Assembly: GCF_036227565.1 (NCBI RefSeq) | Contig: NZ_CP109460.1 | Coordinates: 1,612,001 to 1,676,000 of the forward strand | Length of the DNA stretch: 64,000 bases | Direction: 5' to 3' | Source: Streptomyces sp. NBC_01454 | GTDB taxonomy: Bacteria > Actinomycetota > Actinomycetes > Streptomycetales > Streptomycetaceae | Part shown: positions 34,901 through 43,678 of the stretch, piece after piece | Position numbering within the stretch: the stretch's first letter is position 1 | Layout of the letters: every line of letters starts with the position of its first letter | Program-made: the position numbers and the translations under genes | Notes under the pieces: model-generated | The model's input: only the letters and a program-made list of their open reading frames with translations | Databases searched by the model: none | What the model was told of the DNA's origin: nothing

Positions 34901-35515
34901 TCAGGCCCCCTGTCCGGAGGTGTGGGACTCGCCGCGGGCGGCCGCCAGCCGGACCGCGTCGAGGATCTTCTCGTAGCCCGTGCAGCGGCACAGGTTGCCC
35001 GACAGCGCCTCACGGATGTCGGCGTCCGACGGGGAGTCGTTGCGCTCCAACAGCTCATCGGCGGCGACCAGCAGACCCGGGGTGCAAAAACCGCACTGGA
35101 CCGCGCCGGCGTCGATGAACGCCTGCTGGATCGGGGAGAGCGGGGAGAGTTCGGCCTTCTCGCCGCTCTGCGCATCGGCGGAGGCGGGCTTGGCTGCCCA
35201 CCGCTTGGCCTCGTCCAGACCGGTGCCGCAGACCCCGCCGGCACAGCCGCCCTGCTCGGCACGCTGCCGGGCGAAGTCCGCCAGTCCCTCCACGGTCACC
35301 ACGTCGCGGCCCTCGACCTGGCCGGCCGCGACCAGACAGGAACAGACCGGCACCCCGTCCAGACGGACCGTGCAGGAGCCGCATTCGCCCTGCTCACAGG
35401 CGTTCTTGGAGCCCGGCAGGCCCATCCGCTCGCGGAGGACGTACAGCAGGCTCTCGCCTTCCCAGACGTCGTCGGCCTCCTGCCGGCGGCCGTTGACGGT
35501 GAATGTCACGCGCAC
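34901..35515 (-). CDS. xdhC-type 2Fe-2S: xanthine dehydrogenase, 2Fe-2S subunit
   Basis: A 204-aa iron-sulfur subunit. The plant-type cluster is in CEQGECGSCTVRLDGVPVC, the second cluster in QCGFCTPG and LCRCTGY. It is longer than the usual 155-170 aa because about 40 residues are inserted between the two domains, including an extra cysteine pair (GGCAGGVCG). The start is GTG 35515 (GGGAGG 6 nt upstream), overlapping the FAD-subunit end; GTG 35509 is the alternative. Confidence 0.9.
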   Translation of the reverse strand: MRVTFTVNGRRQEADDVWEGESLLYVLRERMGLPGSKNACEQGECGSCTVRLDGVPVCSCLVAAGQVEGRDVVTVEGLADFARQRAEQGGCAGGVCGTGLDEAKRWAAKPASADAQSGEKAELSPLSPIQQAFIDAGAVQCGFCTPGLLVAADELLERNDSPSDADIREALSGNLCRCTGYEKILDAVRLAAARGESHTSGQGA

Positions 35516-36405
35516 TGTGCGCCTCCCTTGGTGCCGTGGGCGTTGCCGCGGTAGGACTCCCAGGTCCAGCCGAGGGTGCGGCGCGCCATGATGCCGACCG
35601 CGTGCCGGCGGTACGCGGCGCTGCCGCGCACATCGTCGATCGGGTTGCAGGCGCCGGCGGCGAGCTGCGCGAACTGCTTGGCGAGCGACGGCGGAAGGAC
35701 GTTGCCCGACTCCCAGAAGCCGCCCTCCTCCAGCGCCGCGGCGAGGAAGTCCTCGGCCGCCCGGGCCCGTACGGGGGTGGGCGCGGCGGAGCCGATGCCG
35801 GTACGCACCGTGCGGGTCTCGGGATGCAGCGCGATACCGAACGCGCAGACCGCGATGACCATGGCGTTGCGGGTGCCGACCTTGGAGAACTGCTGCGGGC
35901 CGTCGGCCTTGGGCAGATGCACCGAACGGATCAGTTCGTCGGGCTCCATCGCGTTGCGCTTGACGCCCGTGTAGAAGTCGTCGATCGGGATCATCCGGCG
36001 GCCGCGCAGCGACTCCACCTCGACCTCGCAGCCGGCCGCGAGCAGCGCGGGGTGGGCGTCGCCGGCCGGCGAGGCGGTGCCCAGGTTGCCGCCGACGCCG
36101 CCGCGGTTGCGGATCTGCGGGGAGGCCACCGTGTGCGAGGCCAGGGCCAGGCCGGGGAGTTCGGCCCGCAGATTCTCCATGATCTGGGTGTAGGGCACGG
36201 AGGCACCCAGACGGACGGTCCGCTCGCCGACCTCCCACTCGTTGAGATCACCAATGCGGTTCAGGTCAAGCAGGTACTCCGGGCGGCGGTGGTCGAAATT
36301 GATCTCGACCATCACGTCCGTGCCGCCCGCGATGGGCACAGCTGTGGGGTGCTCGGCCTTGGCGGCGAGCGCCTCCTCCCAGCTGGCGGGGCGAAGGAAG
36401 TCCAT
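35506..36405 (-). CDS. xdhB: xanthine dehydrogenase, FAD-binding subunit
   Basis: The 299-aa FAD subunit. The flavin motifs are PIAGGTDVMVEIN (about 24-36) and RNRGGVGGNLGTASPAGD (about 100-117), followed by the CO-dehydrogenase flavoprotein C-terminal domain. It is the first gene of the operon xdhB, 2Fe-2S subunit, xdhA, permease, maturation factor. Its promoter must lie in the 266-bp region shared with the divergent PucR gene. Confidence 0.92.
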   Translation of the reverse strand: MDFLRPASWEEALAAKAEHPTAVPIAGGTDVMVEINFDHRRPEYLLDLNRIGDLNEWEVGERTVRLGASVPYTQIMENLRAELPGLALASHTVASPQIRNRGGVGGNLGTASPAGDAHPALLAAGCEVEVESLRGRRMIPIDDFYTGVKRNAMEPDELIRSVHLPKADGPQQFSKVGTRNAMVIAVCAFGIALHPETRTVRTGIGSAAPTPVRARAAEDFLAAALEEGGFWESGNVLPPSLAKQFAQLAAGACNPIDDVRGSAAYRRHAVGIMARRTLGWTWESYRGNAHGTKGGAQCA

Positions 36406-36442
36406 GGGTGGCCTCTTCTACGAATGTAATCGGTCGCTCGGT

Positions 36443-36560
36443 GCTTCATGGTGCGGATGCGGCGCGCTCGCCGCCACGGAGCGATTCATGCTCTGTTCAT
36501 GTGGTGGGCTCAGTGAACGCGCCCGGCACCCGTCCGGTGCAGTCACCGAAACCATGAAGC
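36443..36560. promoter_or_regulatory. paired inverted sites between xdhB and pucR
   Basis: GCTTCATGGT (36443-36452) and ACCATGAAGC (36551-36560) are perfect reverse complements about 100 bp apart. One lies near the xdhB start and the other about 110 bp before the PucR start. They could be two identical regulator sites in opposite orientation that control both transcripts; PucR is the obvious candidate. No TCAACA or TTCC box is present here. Confidence 0.45.
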
Positions 36561-36671
36561 GGTTGGCTGGCCAGGCCACCCGTCTTGTAGATTCGAACGA
36601 AAGTCGAGGCTTGGAAACCTCGCGGCATTCCACCGGCAACAACCAGACAGCAAAGAACGGCGGGCGAGGTC

Positions 36672-38333
36672 ATGCGGCTCCGCGTACTCCTGGACACCCC
36701 CACCCTGGGCCTCCGGCTCCTCGGGGGTGAGGACGAACTGGACCGCACGGTACGCGGAGTGATGACCACCGATCTGCGCGATCCCAGCCGCTATCTTTCC
36801 GGCGGCGAGCTGGTGCTGACGGGCCTGGCCTGGCGCCGCGAGCCGGAGGACTCCGAACCCTTCGTCCGCATCCTGGCCGCCGCGGGCGTCGCCGGGCTCG
36901 CGGCGGGCGAGGCGGAGCTGGGCTCGGTCCCGGACGACCTGATCCAGGCCTGCGCACGGCACCGGTTGCCGCTGTTCTCGGTGGTCGAGGACGTCTCGTT
37001 CGCCTCCATCACCGAGCACGTCGTCCGCCAGGTCTCCAGCGAGCGGGCCGGCGATCTGGCGGCCGTCGTGGACCGCCACCGGCGGCTGATGACGTCGGGC
37101 CCCGCGGGCGGCGGCCCGGAGGTCGTGCTGGACCTGCTCGGCTCCGACCTGGACCTGCGGGCCTGGGTGCTCTCCCCCACCGGTCGGCAGATCGCCGGCT
37201 CGACGCTGGCGGACGCCGGGCCGGAGCTCTCCGGTGAGCTGACCGCCCGGCTCGCCGGGGAACATCTGGCGGCCGCCCGCAGCGGCCGGCGCGGCCCGCA
37301 CCGCGTCACCCTCGGAGGCCTCACCTACTCACTGTTCCCGGTCCGCCAGGAGGGCCATGACCTGCGCCGGACACTGCTGAGCGACTGGCTGCTGGCCGTC
37401 GAGGCGGACGCCGGCGAGTGGTCCGAGGAGCGGCTGGACCTGCTGCACGGCGTCACCCAGCTGATCGCGGTGGAACGCGACCGGCGCGATGCGGCGCGCA
37501 CGGTGCGCCGCCGGCTCGCCCAGGAGGTGCTGGAGCTCGTCCAGACCGGCGCCGCGCCCGCCGAGATCGCGGCCCGGCTGCGGGTGGCCGCCCCGGTGCT
37601 GCTGCCCGGTCTGGGCACCGCGCCGCACTGGCAGATCGTGGTGGCCCGGGTCGAGTGGGAGGACGGCGACGTCCCCGGCGGCCCGGTGGCGCAGAGCCTG
37701 CTGGAGGAGATGCTGGTCGACCCCGGCACCGCCGGACCCGAGCCCTCCGACCGCATCGCCGTGGCGCACACCGGCGACGACGCGGTGGCACTGGTGCCGC
37801 TGCCCGTGCCGGACGAGTCCGGGGACTCCTCGGCGACGGGGCTGCGCGCCGCGGAGCTGCTCCGGCTCGTCCAGGAGCCGCTCGCCCGCGGGCTGTCGGA
37901 CGACGGGCGGCTGACGGTCGGGGTGAGCGCCGCGGTGCACTCCGCGGAGGGCCTGCGCGGCGCCCTGGAGGAGGCCCGGCACGCCCGCCGGGTCGCCGCC
38001 GCCCGCCCCGGCCGGGTCTGCGCCGCCGGGCACGAGGAGCTGGCCTCGCACGTCCTGCTGCTGCCGTTCGTACCGGACGACGTCCGCCGCGCCTTCACCG
38101 CCCGTCTGCTGGACCCGCTGCGCGAGTACGACCGCAAGCACCGCGCCGAACTGATCCCGACGCTGGAGGCGTTCCTGGACTGCGACGGCTCCTGGACCCG
38201 CTGCGCCACCCGCCTCCACCTGCACGTGAACACGCTCCGCTACCGGGTGGGGCGGATCGAGCAGCTCACCGGGCGCGATCTGTCCCGCCTGGAGGACAAG
38301 CTCGACTTCTTCCTCGCGCTGCGGATGAGCTGA
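36672..38333 (+). CDS. pucR: PucR-family transcriptional activator
   Basis: The 553-aa regulator has the N-terminal PucR domain (1-130, with LSGGELVLTGLAW), a GGDEF-like central region and a C-terminal PucR HTH (LEAFLDCDGSWTRCATRL, HLHVNTLRYRVGRIEQLTG, about 495-535). PucR proteins activate purine catabolic genes in response to purine intermediates. It is divergent from the XDH operon, the standard arrangement. Confidence 0.92.
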   Translation: MRLRVLLDTPTLGLRLLGGEDELDRTVRGVMTTDLRDPSRYLSGGELVLTGLAWRREPEDSEPFVRILAAAGVAGLAAGEAELGSVPDDLIQACARHRLPLFSVVEDVSFASITEHVVRQVSSERAGDLAAVVDRHRRLMTSGPAGGGPEVVLDLLGSDLDLRAWVLSPTGRQIAGSTLADAGPELSGELTARLAGEHLAAARSGRRGPHRVTLGGLTYSLFPVRQEGHDLRRTLLSDWLLAVEADAGEWSEERLDLLHGVTQLIAVERDRRDAARTVRRRLAQEVLELVQTGAAPAEIAARLRVAAPVLLPGLGTAPHWQIVVARVEWEDGDVPGGPVAQSLLEEMLVDPGTAGPEPSDRIAVAHTGDDAVALVPLPVPDESGDSSATGLRAAELLRLVQEPLARGLSDDGRLTVGVSAAVHSAEGLRGALEEARHARRVAAARPGRVCAAGHEELASHVLLLPFVPDDVRRAFTARLLDPLREYDRKHRAELIPTLEAFLDCDGSWTRCATRLHLHVNTLRYRVGRIEQLTGRDLSRLEDKLDFFLALRMS

Positions 38334-38684
38334 CCGCGCGCCGCGCCGGTCCGTCGCCCGACGGCGTCCCGGCCGGCGCCCGGTGCCCCCGTCCGGCGGC
38401 GTCCCGGCCGGCCCCCTGCCCGCGGCCGGCCGGTGCGATCCGGCGGGCCTGCCTCCGCCGTTCGGGGTAACTCGATCGGGCGGATTCGCCTCGGCGGTGT
38501 CCGGCCCCGGCCGCCCGCGCTCACGCCGCAATACGCCCGATCAGGGCCGCGCGCCCCGTCCGGACCGCGCACCAGGTGATTGTGAAATCATTCACCCGCC
38601 CCCTTGGCCCGGCGACGGGATTCGTGCTGAGATGCGCGCACGGCTTCCGATTTCCAGCTCAATGGCGCGCTTGGGGAGGGCAAT
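38334..38684. other. intergenic region after pucR
   Basis: The region has no gene. A 9-bp perfect stem at 38405-38413/38424-38432 is a candidate pucR terminator. A near-palindrome GGTGATTGTGAAATCATTCA (38575-38594) lies about 90 bp before the next gene and could be an operator. Confidence 0.5.
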
Positions 38685-39554
38685 GTGGCGGATACCGCCA
38701 TGCCAGAATCCGCGGATCCCGTGGATCCGGTCAGTTCCGCGGATCCGGTGCCGGTCACGGTACCGAGGCCCGCATCCGCACCGGACATACCAGCACTCGG
38801 CACGGTCGAGGGGGACGATCCCCTCGACCGTGCCGTTTGGCGACTGCGCTCCCGCGGCTGCTGGGACGACGCGGCGGCCCTGCTGGAGCCGCACGCCGTC
38901 CGTCACGCCCCGTCGGCGCTGCGCCGGGCGGCCCTGCTCGCCGAGCGCTGTGTGTTCACGGCCACCGGCTGGGCCGAGGCCGAGGACGCGCTGCGCACCG
39001 CCGAGGCCCTGGCGGCCGACGACGACGAGCGGGGCGGCGCGGCCTGCGAGCGCGGCCATCTCGCCTACGCCGCAACGGTCCTGGGCGTCCGGGACCGGGC
39101 CGACGAGGCGCGCTCGGCGCTCGGCCGGGCCGCGGCGCTGCTGGCGCCCGCAGCGGCCGGCCGCCCGCTGCTGGACTTCCGGCGCGGGCTGATGGCCGAG
39201 CATGTCGCCGACAGCCCGGACGCGGCGCGCGCCGCCTACCGCCGCGCGCACGCCGGCGCCACCGCGCGGGGCGACCGCCTGCTGTTGTCCTTCACCTGGC
39301 GCCACCTGGCCGGACTCGCGCTGCGGGACGGGGAGTTGGCGGAGGCCCGGCACGGTTTCGCCGAGTCGCTGCGGATCCGTGAGGAGCTGGGCTTCCTCAT
39401 CGGCACGGCACCGGCCCTCGCGGCGCTGGCCGACGCCGCCCCGGAGGCCGACGCGGACCGGCTGCGCGCCGAGGCGGCCCGGCTGTTCCGTCTCATGGGC
39501 GGGGTGCCGACGTGGCTCGCGGACCATCTGTCCACGGCCGTGACGGCGACCTAG
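38685..39554 (+). CDS. TPR-like helical repeat protein
   Basis: The 289-aa alanine-rich protein is made of repeated helix pairs (AALLEPHAVRHAPSALRRA, ARSALGRAAALLAP, ARHGFAESLRIREELG), a tetratricopeptide pattern. There is no catalytic or DNA-binding domain. The first 40 residues are low-complexity (PVDPVSSADPVPVTVPRP). GTG 38685 follows GGGGAGGG. Its function is unknown and its partners cannot be inferred. Confidence 0.75.
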   Translation: MADTAMPESADPVDPVSSADPVPVTVPRPASAPDIPALGTVEGDDPLDRAVWRLRSRGCWDDAAALLEPHAVRHAPSALRRAALLAERCVFTATGWAEAEDALRTAEALAADDDERGGAACERGHLAYAATVLGVRDRADEARSALGRAAALLAPAAAGRPLLDFRRGLMAEHVADSPDAARAAYRRAHAGATARGDRLLLSFTWRHLAGLALRDGELAEARHGFAESLRIREELGFLIGTAPALAALADAAPEADADRLRAEAARLFRLMGGVPTWLADHLSTAVTAT

Positions 39555-39599
39555 CCGGATGGCGCGCGGTACCCCGGCCAGGGCCTCGGGGAATCCGGT

Positions 39600-39638
39600 G
39601 ACGGCCCACCACCCGTGCACGGCGGGTGGTGGGCCGTC
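39600..39638 (+). terminator. terminator after the TPR gene
   Basis: A perfect 16-bp stem (39600-39615 with 39623-39638) encloses a 7-nt loop. Confidence 0.75.
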
Positions 39639-39968
39639 GCCGTTCCCCGGAGGCGAAACGCACTCCTCCGCTTCCCGTCAACCCCCCTTACTCGGCCATG
39701 CCGGCACCCGCGCCGATTGGCTGGATCTGGACGGTCCCCGGGGCGGATCGGCCGGGGCATGACGGTTGCCGGACCGGCCGGCGGCCGACGCGCCTGGGGA
39801 ACCGGGAGGTGGGACCATGGGGCGAAGGCCCGGGGTCGGGGTGTGTTCTCACGCCCCACAGACCCCGAGAATGGCCGCAAGTCGCACTGTGAGGCGGCGG
39901 CGGGGACAGGATGCTGGTCCGGGACCAGCTGAGCCCCCACCCATTGGCTCAGCCTTTCAGGAGGCCAC
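39639..39968. other. leader region of the methyltransferase gene
   Basis: I see no gene here. It contains the two hairpin/palindrome elements at 39913-39953 directly before the ribosome binding site, described separately. Confidence 0.5.
39913..39953. promoter_or_regulatory. two adjoining palindromes before the methyltransferase
   Basis: GCTGGTCC-g-GGACCAGC (39913-39929) is a perfect 8-1-8 palindrome. It overlaps by two bases GCTGAGCC...GGCTCAGC (39928-39953), a perfect 8-bp stem with a 10-nt loop. The AGGAGG of the next gene follows at once. They could be operators or competing RNA hairpins controlling translation. Confidence 0.55.
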
Positions 39969-40844
39969 ATGACAGCAGGAGTGACCAACACGACCGCTGG
40001 AACCGACTGGGGCAAGGCGGATTTCGAGGCGATTTACAACTGCCCGGATCCCCGTCGGTACTTCACCACACTGCAGCCTCTGGACTACCAGATTCCGCAC
40101 CACGGCCAAGCGGTGTTCCGCACCGTGACCGAGACTCTGCAGCGACACCGCAGCGACCGTCCACCACTCAACGTCGTCGACCTCTGCTGCTCATACGGGG
40201 TCAACGCCGCACTGCTCAACCACCGGCTGTCCCTCTCCGACCTCTACGACCGCTACACCACGCTCCGCCCGGACGTGCCCACGACCCGTCAACTCATCGA
40301 CGAGGACCGCACGTTCTTCGCCAGCCTGCGCAGAGCCGAGTCCGTACGCATCACCGGCATCGACGCGGCGGACCGCGCCGTCGGCTACGCCCGCGAGGTC
40401 GGTCTGCTCGACCAGGGATTCGCGGAGAACCTGGAGATCGACGCGCCGAGTCCGGCGCTGCGGCGCGCGCTGGCGGACACGGATCTGATCACCGTCACCG
40501 GCGGCGTCGGTTACATCACCGCGCGGACCTTCGGCCATCTCTTCGACTCGGTCTCCACCCCGCCCTGGGTCGCCGCGTTCGTACTGCGGACGGTGTCCTA
40601 CCGGCCGGTCTCCGCCCTGCTGGCCCGGGCCGGACTCGTCACCGAGAAGCTCCCCACCCGTACGTTCCGCCAGCGGCGGTTCGCCGACGGGGACGAGCGG
40701 CGGGGGGCGTTCGAGGCGCTCGCCGGACACGGCCTGTCCACCACGGGCAAGGAATCCGACGGCTTCTACCACGCCGATCTCTATCTCTCCCGGCCCGCCG
40801 CCGATGTCGCTGCGCTGCCCCTGGAGGAGCTGCTGCCCGACTGA
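39969..40844 (+). CDS. SAM-dependent methyltransferase-like protein
   Basis: The 291-aa Rossmann methyltransferase has motif I in LNVVDLCCSYGVNAALL (about 67-83) and an acidic residue in ITGIDAADRAVGYA (about 128-141). The substrate cannot be read. The start has a textbook ribosome binding site (AGGAGG, 5 nt). It is convergent with a GntR regulator gene and shares a terminator with it. Confidence 0.8.
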   Translation: MTAGVTNTTAGTDWGKADFEAIYNCPDPRRYFTTLQPLDYQIPHHGQAVFRTVTETLQRHRSDRPPLNVVDLCCSYGVNAALLNHRLSLSDLYDRYTTLRPDVPTTRQLIDEDRTFFASLRRAESVRITGIDAADRAVGYAREVGLLDQGFAENLEIDAPSPALRRALADTDLITVTGGVGYITARTFGHLFDSVSTPPWVAAFVLRTVSYRPVSALLARAGLVTEKLPTRTFRQRRFADGDERRGAFEALAGHGLSTTGKESDGFYHADLYLSRPAADVAALPLEELLPD

Positions 40845-40862
40845 GCCGGCCCACGGCTCAGT
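40840..40862. terminator. bidirectional terminator
   Basis: ACTGAGCCG-gccca-CGGCTCAGT (perfect 9-bp stem) spans the stop codons of both convergent genes. Confidence 0.65.
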
Positions 40863-41553
40863 GCGGGCGGTGGGCCACCGAGACGTGCGCCCGGGCGATC
40901 CGCTCGACAACGGCGAACTCCTGGGCGCTCAGGGCGTCGAGCAGCGTGTGGTGTTCGGCGGCATCGGCCAGCAGCTCGGCCGTGCGCCGGGAGCCGGTGG
41001 CCGGCGGCCACTGGGCGCGGCGCAGCAGATCGCCGGTCAGCTCGGTGAGCCGGCGGTTGCCGGTGAGCGACATCAGCGCGTCGTGGAAGGCGTGGTCGGC
41101 CTCGGCATAGCCGACCCGGTCGCCGCCGGCGGCGGCCGCCACGCCCGCCGCGGCCAGCGGGCGCAGCTCCTCCCAGCGCTCGGGGGGCAGCGCCCGGGCC
41201 AGCCGGACGATCGCGGGCACCTCCAGCATCGCCCGGACCTCGGCCAGCTCGGCGAGGTCACGGGCGCTGCGCTCGGCGACCCGGAAGCCGCGGTTGGGCA
41301 CGACCTCGACGGCGCCCTCCCCCGCGAGCTGCTGCATGGCCTCGCGCACCGGGGTCGCGGAGACGCCGTAGCGCTCGCCGAGCGCGGGCGCGGAGTAGAC
41401 CTCACCCGGGGTGAGCTCCCCGTCCACCAGCGCACGGCGCAGCGCGGCCAGCACCTGGCCGCGGACGGAGTGCCGCCGGGGCACGGCGGGACCGGGCTGC
41501 GCGGGCACCCATGCCCGCGCACACGGCTGCGGTTCCGCTGTGCCCTGCTCCAT
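40858..41553 (-). CDS. GntR/FCD-family transcriptional regulator
   Basis: The 231-aa regulator has an N-terminal winged helix (SVRGQVLAALRRALVDGELT, YGVSATPVREAMQQL) and a C-terminal FCD helical domain (LAELAEVRAMLEVPAI, DHAFHDALMSLTGN) with the histidines that bind metal and a carboxylate ligand. ATG 41553 is chosen because AGGAGG lies 7 nt before it. The target is unknown. Confidence 0.88.
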   Translation of the reverse strand: MEQGTAEPQPCARAWVPAQPGPAVPRRHSVRGQVLAALRRALVDGELTPGEVYSAPALGERYGVSATPVREAMQQLAGEGAVEVVPNRGFRVAERSARDLAELAEVRAMLEVPAIVRLARALPPERWEELRPLAAAGVAAAAGGDRVGYAEADHAFHDALMSLTGNRRLTELTGDLLRRAQWPPATGSRRTAELLADAAEHHTLLDALSAQEFAVVERIARAHVSVAHRPH

Positions 41554-41644
41554 GACGATTCCTCCTGACGTTCCCAGCACCATAGGCGGCGCGGGCCGCC
41601 CTGCAAATCCGCAACCGGCGACGGACGGCCCGGAGAGCCGTGCG

Positions 41645-41717
41645 GACCGGTGCGAGAACCGGTGCGAGGACTGGCATGAGGGCCGGTGTGAGGACCTGGT
41701 GTGAGGACTGGTGTGCA
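41645..41717. repeat. six 12-bp tandem repeats upstream of the iron box
   Basis: Units of the form gaccggtgcgag follow one another at 41645, 41657, 41669, 41681, 41693 (13 bp) and 41706, with 2-4 changes each. The block ends 23 bp before the iron box. Confidence 0.7.
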
Positions 41718-41740
41718 GCGCGTGCGGGTAAGCCCTCGGA

Positions 41741-41759
41741 TAAGGTAAGGCTTACCTGC
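41741..41759. promoter_or_regulatory. IdeR/DmdR-type iron box
   Basis: TAAGGTAAGGCTTACCTGC matches the 19-bp actinobacterial iron box (TTAGGTTAGGCTAACCTAA) at most positions and lies about 30 bp before the FhuF-like gene. Fe2+-loaded DmdR1/IdeR is known to repress from such sites. Confidence 0.85.
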
Positions 41760-41787
41760 CAACGATCGCGATTCGGTGGTCTCCCGC

Positions 41788-42627
41788 ATGACTCCAGCCC
41801 CCGCCGCTCCGCCTTCCGCCCACCCCGTCGCCGACGCCTACGCCCGGCTTTCGGCGGTCTTCCCCGGCCTGCGGGTGACCACCTGGGACGGGGCACCGCC
41901 CAGCGGCGACGGCTGGGTGTGCGCGGCCGGTCTCGCGGCCGGCGGCGAGACCCTGGAGACCTTTCTCGCCTGGGACGACGCACAGATCCTGCGGGAGCAC
42001 GGACGGCGCGCCCGGCCGGACGTCGTCGCGAGCTTCGCCCTGCACCGCTACGCCTGGCCCGCCTGCCTGCTGATCACCATCCCCTGGTTCCTGCACCGCC
42101 GGGTCCCGCGGCTGCCCGTGCAGGACGTGTCCTTCCAGCGGGAGCTGGGACGGATGGCGGTGCGCATCAGCGCGTTCTGCTGCCTTCCGGACGATCCGGC
42201 GGCGGCGCTGCCCGGCGCCCGGGTCGTCCCGGACGAAGAGGCACTGCGCGCGGAGGTACGGGCCGCGGTCGGCGAGCACCTCGCCCCCGTCCTGGACGGC
42301 TTCGCCCCACGCATGCGCCGCGGACCGCGGGCCCTGTGGGGCATGGCGACCGACGAGATCGTCGAGGGCCTCTGGTACCTGGGACACCTGCTGGGCGAGG
42401 AGCCACGCGCGGTGGCCGCACTGCACCACCTCCTGCCGGGCGCCACCGCCCCCTACGTCGGCGCCGCGGGCTTCCGCACCCTGACCGCCCCGAACGGCAC
42501 CCCACTACCCACCCGCGACCGCGCCAGCTGCTGCATGTACTACACCCTGCGCCCCGAGGACACCTGCATCACCTGCCCCCGCACCTGCGACACGGACCGC
42601 ATCGAGCGCCTCACCGGAACTACCTGA
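41788..42627 (+). CDS. FhuF-like 2Fe-2S ferric-siderophore reductase
   Basis: A 279-aa protein with the FhuF-type C-terminal cluster motif CC-x10-C-x2-C (SCCMYYTLRPEDTCITC). The N-terminal part is the IucA/FhuF-like domain. FhuF reduces ferric hydroxamate siderophores to release iron in the cytoplasm. The iron box upstream supports de-repression under iron starvation. ATG 41788 or GTG 41776 may be used; neither has a ribosome binding site, so the transcript could be leaderless. No siderophore transporter is adjacent. Confidence 0.85.
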   Translation: MTPAPAAPPSAHPVADAYARLSAVFPGLRVTTWDGAPPSGDGWVCAAGLAAGGETLETFLAWDDAQILREHGRRARPDVVASFALHRYAWPACLLITIPWFLHRRVPRLPVQDVSFQRELGRMAVRISAFCCLPDDPAAALPGARVVPDEEALRAEVRAAVGEHLAPVLDGFAPRMRRGPRALWGMATDEIVEGLWYLGHLLGEEPRAVAALHHLLPGATAPYVGAAGFRTLTAPNGTPLPTRDRASCCMYYTLRPEDTCITCPRTCDTDRIERLTGTT

Positions 42628-42890
42628 CCGCCGGGCGCTCTTGCGTGTGCTGCGCCTTCTGCCGGTTCGCCGAGTTGTCCCACCAGTACCCGTGGCAGCG
42701 GCAGCGGCAGCGGTGTTCGCCGACAGGCGGTGTTCGCCGGCCCCGGTCGACCAGCACCCCGACGAGTCCCTCGCCCAGGCGGCAACAATCCTCTGAGGCG
42801 CCGCATGCCGGTGCCCCCGACCGCGGGGTCGGGGGCACCGGCACGTCACCGGGGCGCACCAGGACCGACATGCCCGCCGCGCTGCCGACA
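42628..42890. other. intergenic, terminator between convergent genes
   Basis: No convincing gene. A perfect 17-bp stem with a 4-nt loop (42806-42822/42827-42843) can terminate both neighbours. A short gcagcg triplet run lies near 42690-42712. Confidence 0.65.
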
Positions 42891-43313
42891 TCAGCGCACG
42901 TGCACCGTCACCACGTCAGAGGCGTGCAGACGCACGGGCTTCTGGTCGTGCTTGCTGGTCAGTCCGTACAGCACCGCACGGAATTTCAGGTCGCCGCGGC
43001 GCGCGGACGTGCCGTGTGCAGTGACCTGTGCATCCCCCTTGACCACGGCGCTGCAGTTCTCCTGGTGCCACCCCTGGCCGAAGCCGTTCTCCTCCAGGCA
43101 CAGCTGATGCAGGTAGCCGGCGCTGTCATCGCCGCCGTGCGCCTTGACCGTGATGGTCTTACCGACATGCGCCGTGTGCGGCGCCGTGATGTCCACACCA
43201 CCCTTGGCGAACGCCGGCCCGGCTGCCAGCGCCACCGAGGCCAGACCCAGCGCACCGATCACGGCCACACGGCCGCCCCGCGCCTTCATCCCGGTCTTCT
43301 TCGTCCTGGTCAT
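42891..43313 (-). CDS. small secreted protein of unknown function
   Basis: The 140-aa protein has a Sec signal peptide (basic start MTRTKKTGMKAR, hydrophobic VAVIGALGLASVALAAG, cleavage near AFA-KG). The mature part of about 105 aa has two cysteines (LCLEEN...ENCSAV) likely to form a disulfide, and a beta-rich ITVKAHG...VVTVHVR pattern. ATG 43313 follows GGGAGGG. I do not recognise the family. Confidence 0.75.
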   Translation of the reverse strand: MTRTKKTGMKARGGRVAVIGALGLASVALAAGPAFAKGGVDITAPHTAHVGKTITVKAHGGDDSAGYLHQLCLEENGFGQGWHQENCSAVVKGDAQVTAHGTSARRGDLKFRAVLYGLTSKHDQKPVRLHASDVVTVHVR

Positions 43314-43678
43314 TGGACTTCCCTCCCGTGGATCTCCCATATAACGAGACCCACCCCCTTACGAAGACGCCTGGTGCGCCTCGCTGTTCACCCAGACGAG
43401 CTTTCCGTCCCGCTCGTTGCACCCCGCCCGACGCCGTTACGAATCCACCACAAAGCCCGCCAACCATGCTGATCCCCCATCACCCCGAAGCGGCCGCTCG
43501 CGAGCGATCTATGCGAGGAACCTGCCCCGGTCGCAACGGATCTGACGGAACGTCGACGTCGACTGCTCATCCGCGTTAGCGGGCTGTTAGCGGAGCGGCA
43601 GCTTCACGATAGTGGCCCCGAGCAGAGTGGGTGACGTACCGAGGAACCACGACACCGACTGACCCCGGGGGACCCGAG
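43314..43678. other. divergent intergenic region of two exported-protein genes
   Basis: I see no gene. GGAAC (about 43519) followed by GGATCT is a possible envelope-stress (ECF sigma) promoter for the lipoprotein, but this is weak. GTTAGCGG occurs twice about 11 bp apart near 43575. Confidence 0.35.

Noticed and set aside
42620..42871. 83-codon minus-strand frame ending GYWWDNSANRQ...
   Set aside because: Its 5' half is the terminator hairpin and it has no ribosome binding site, so a gene is unlikely.
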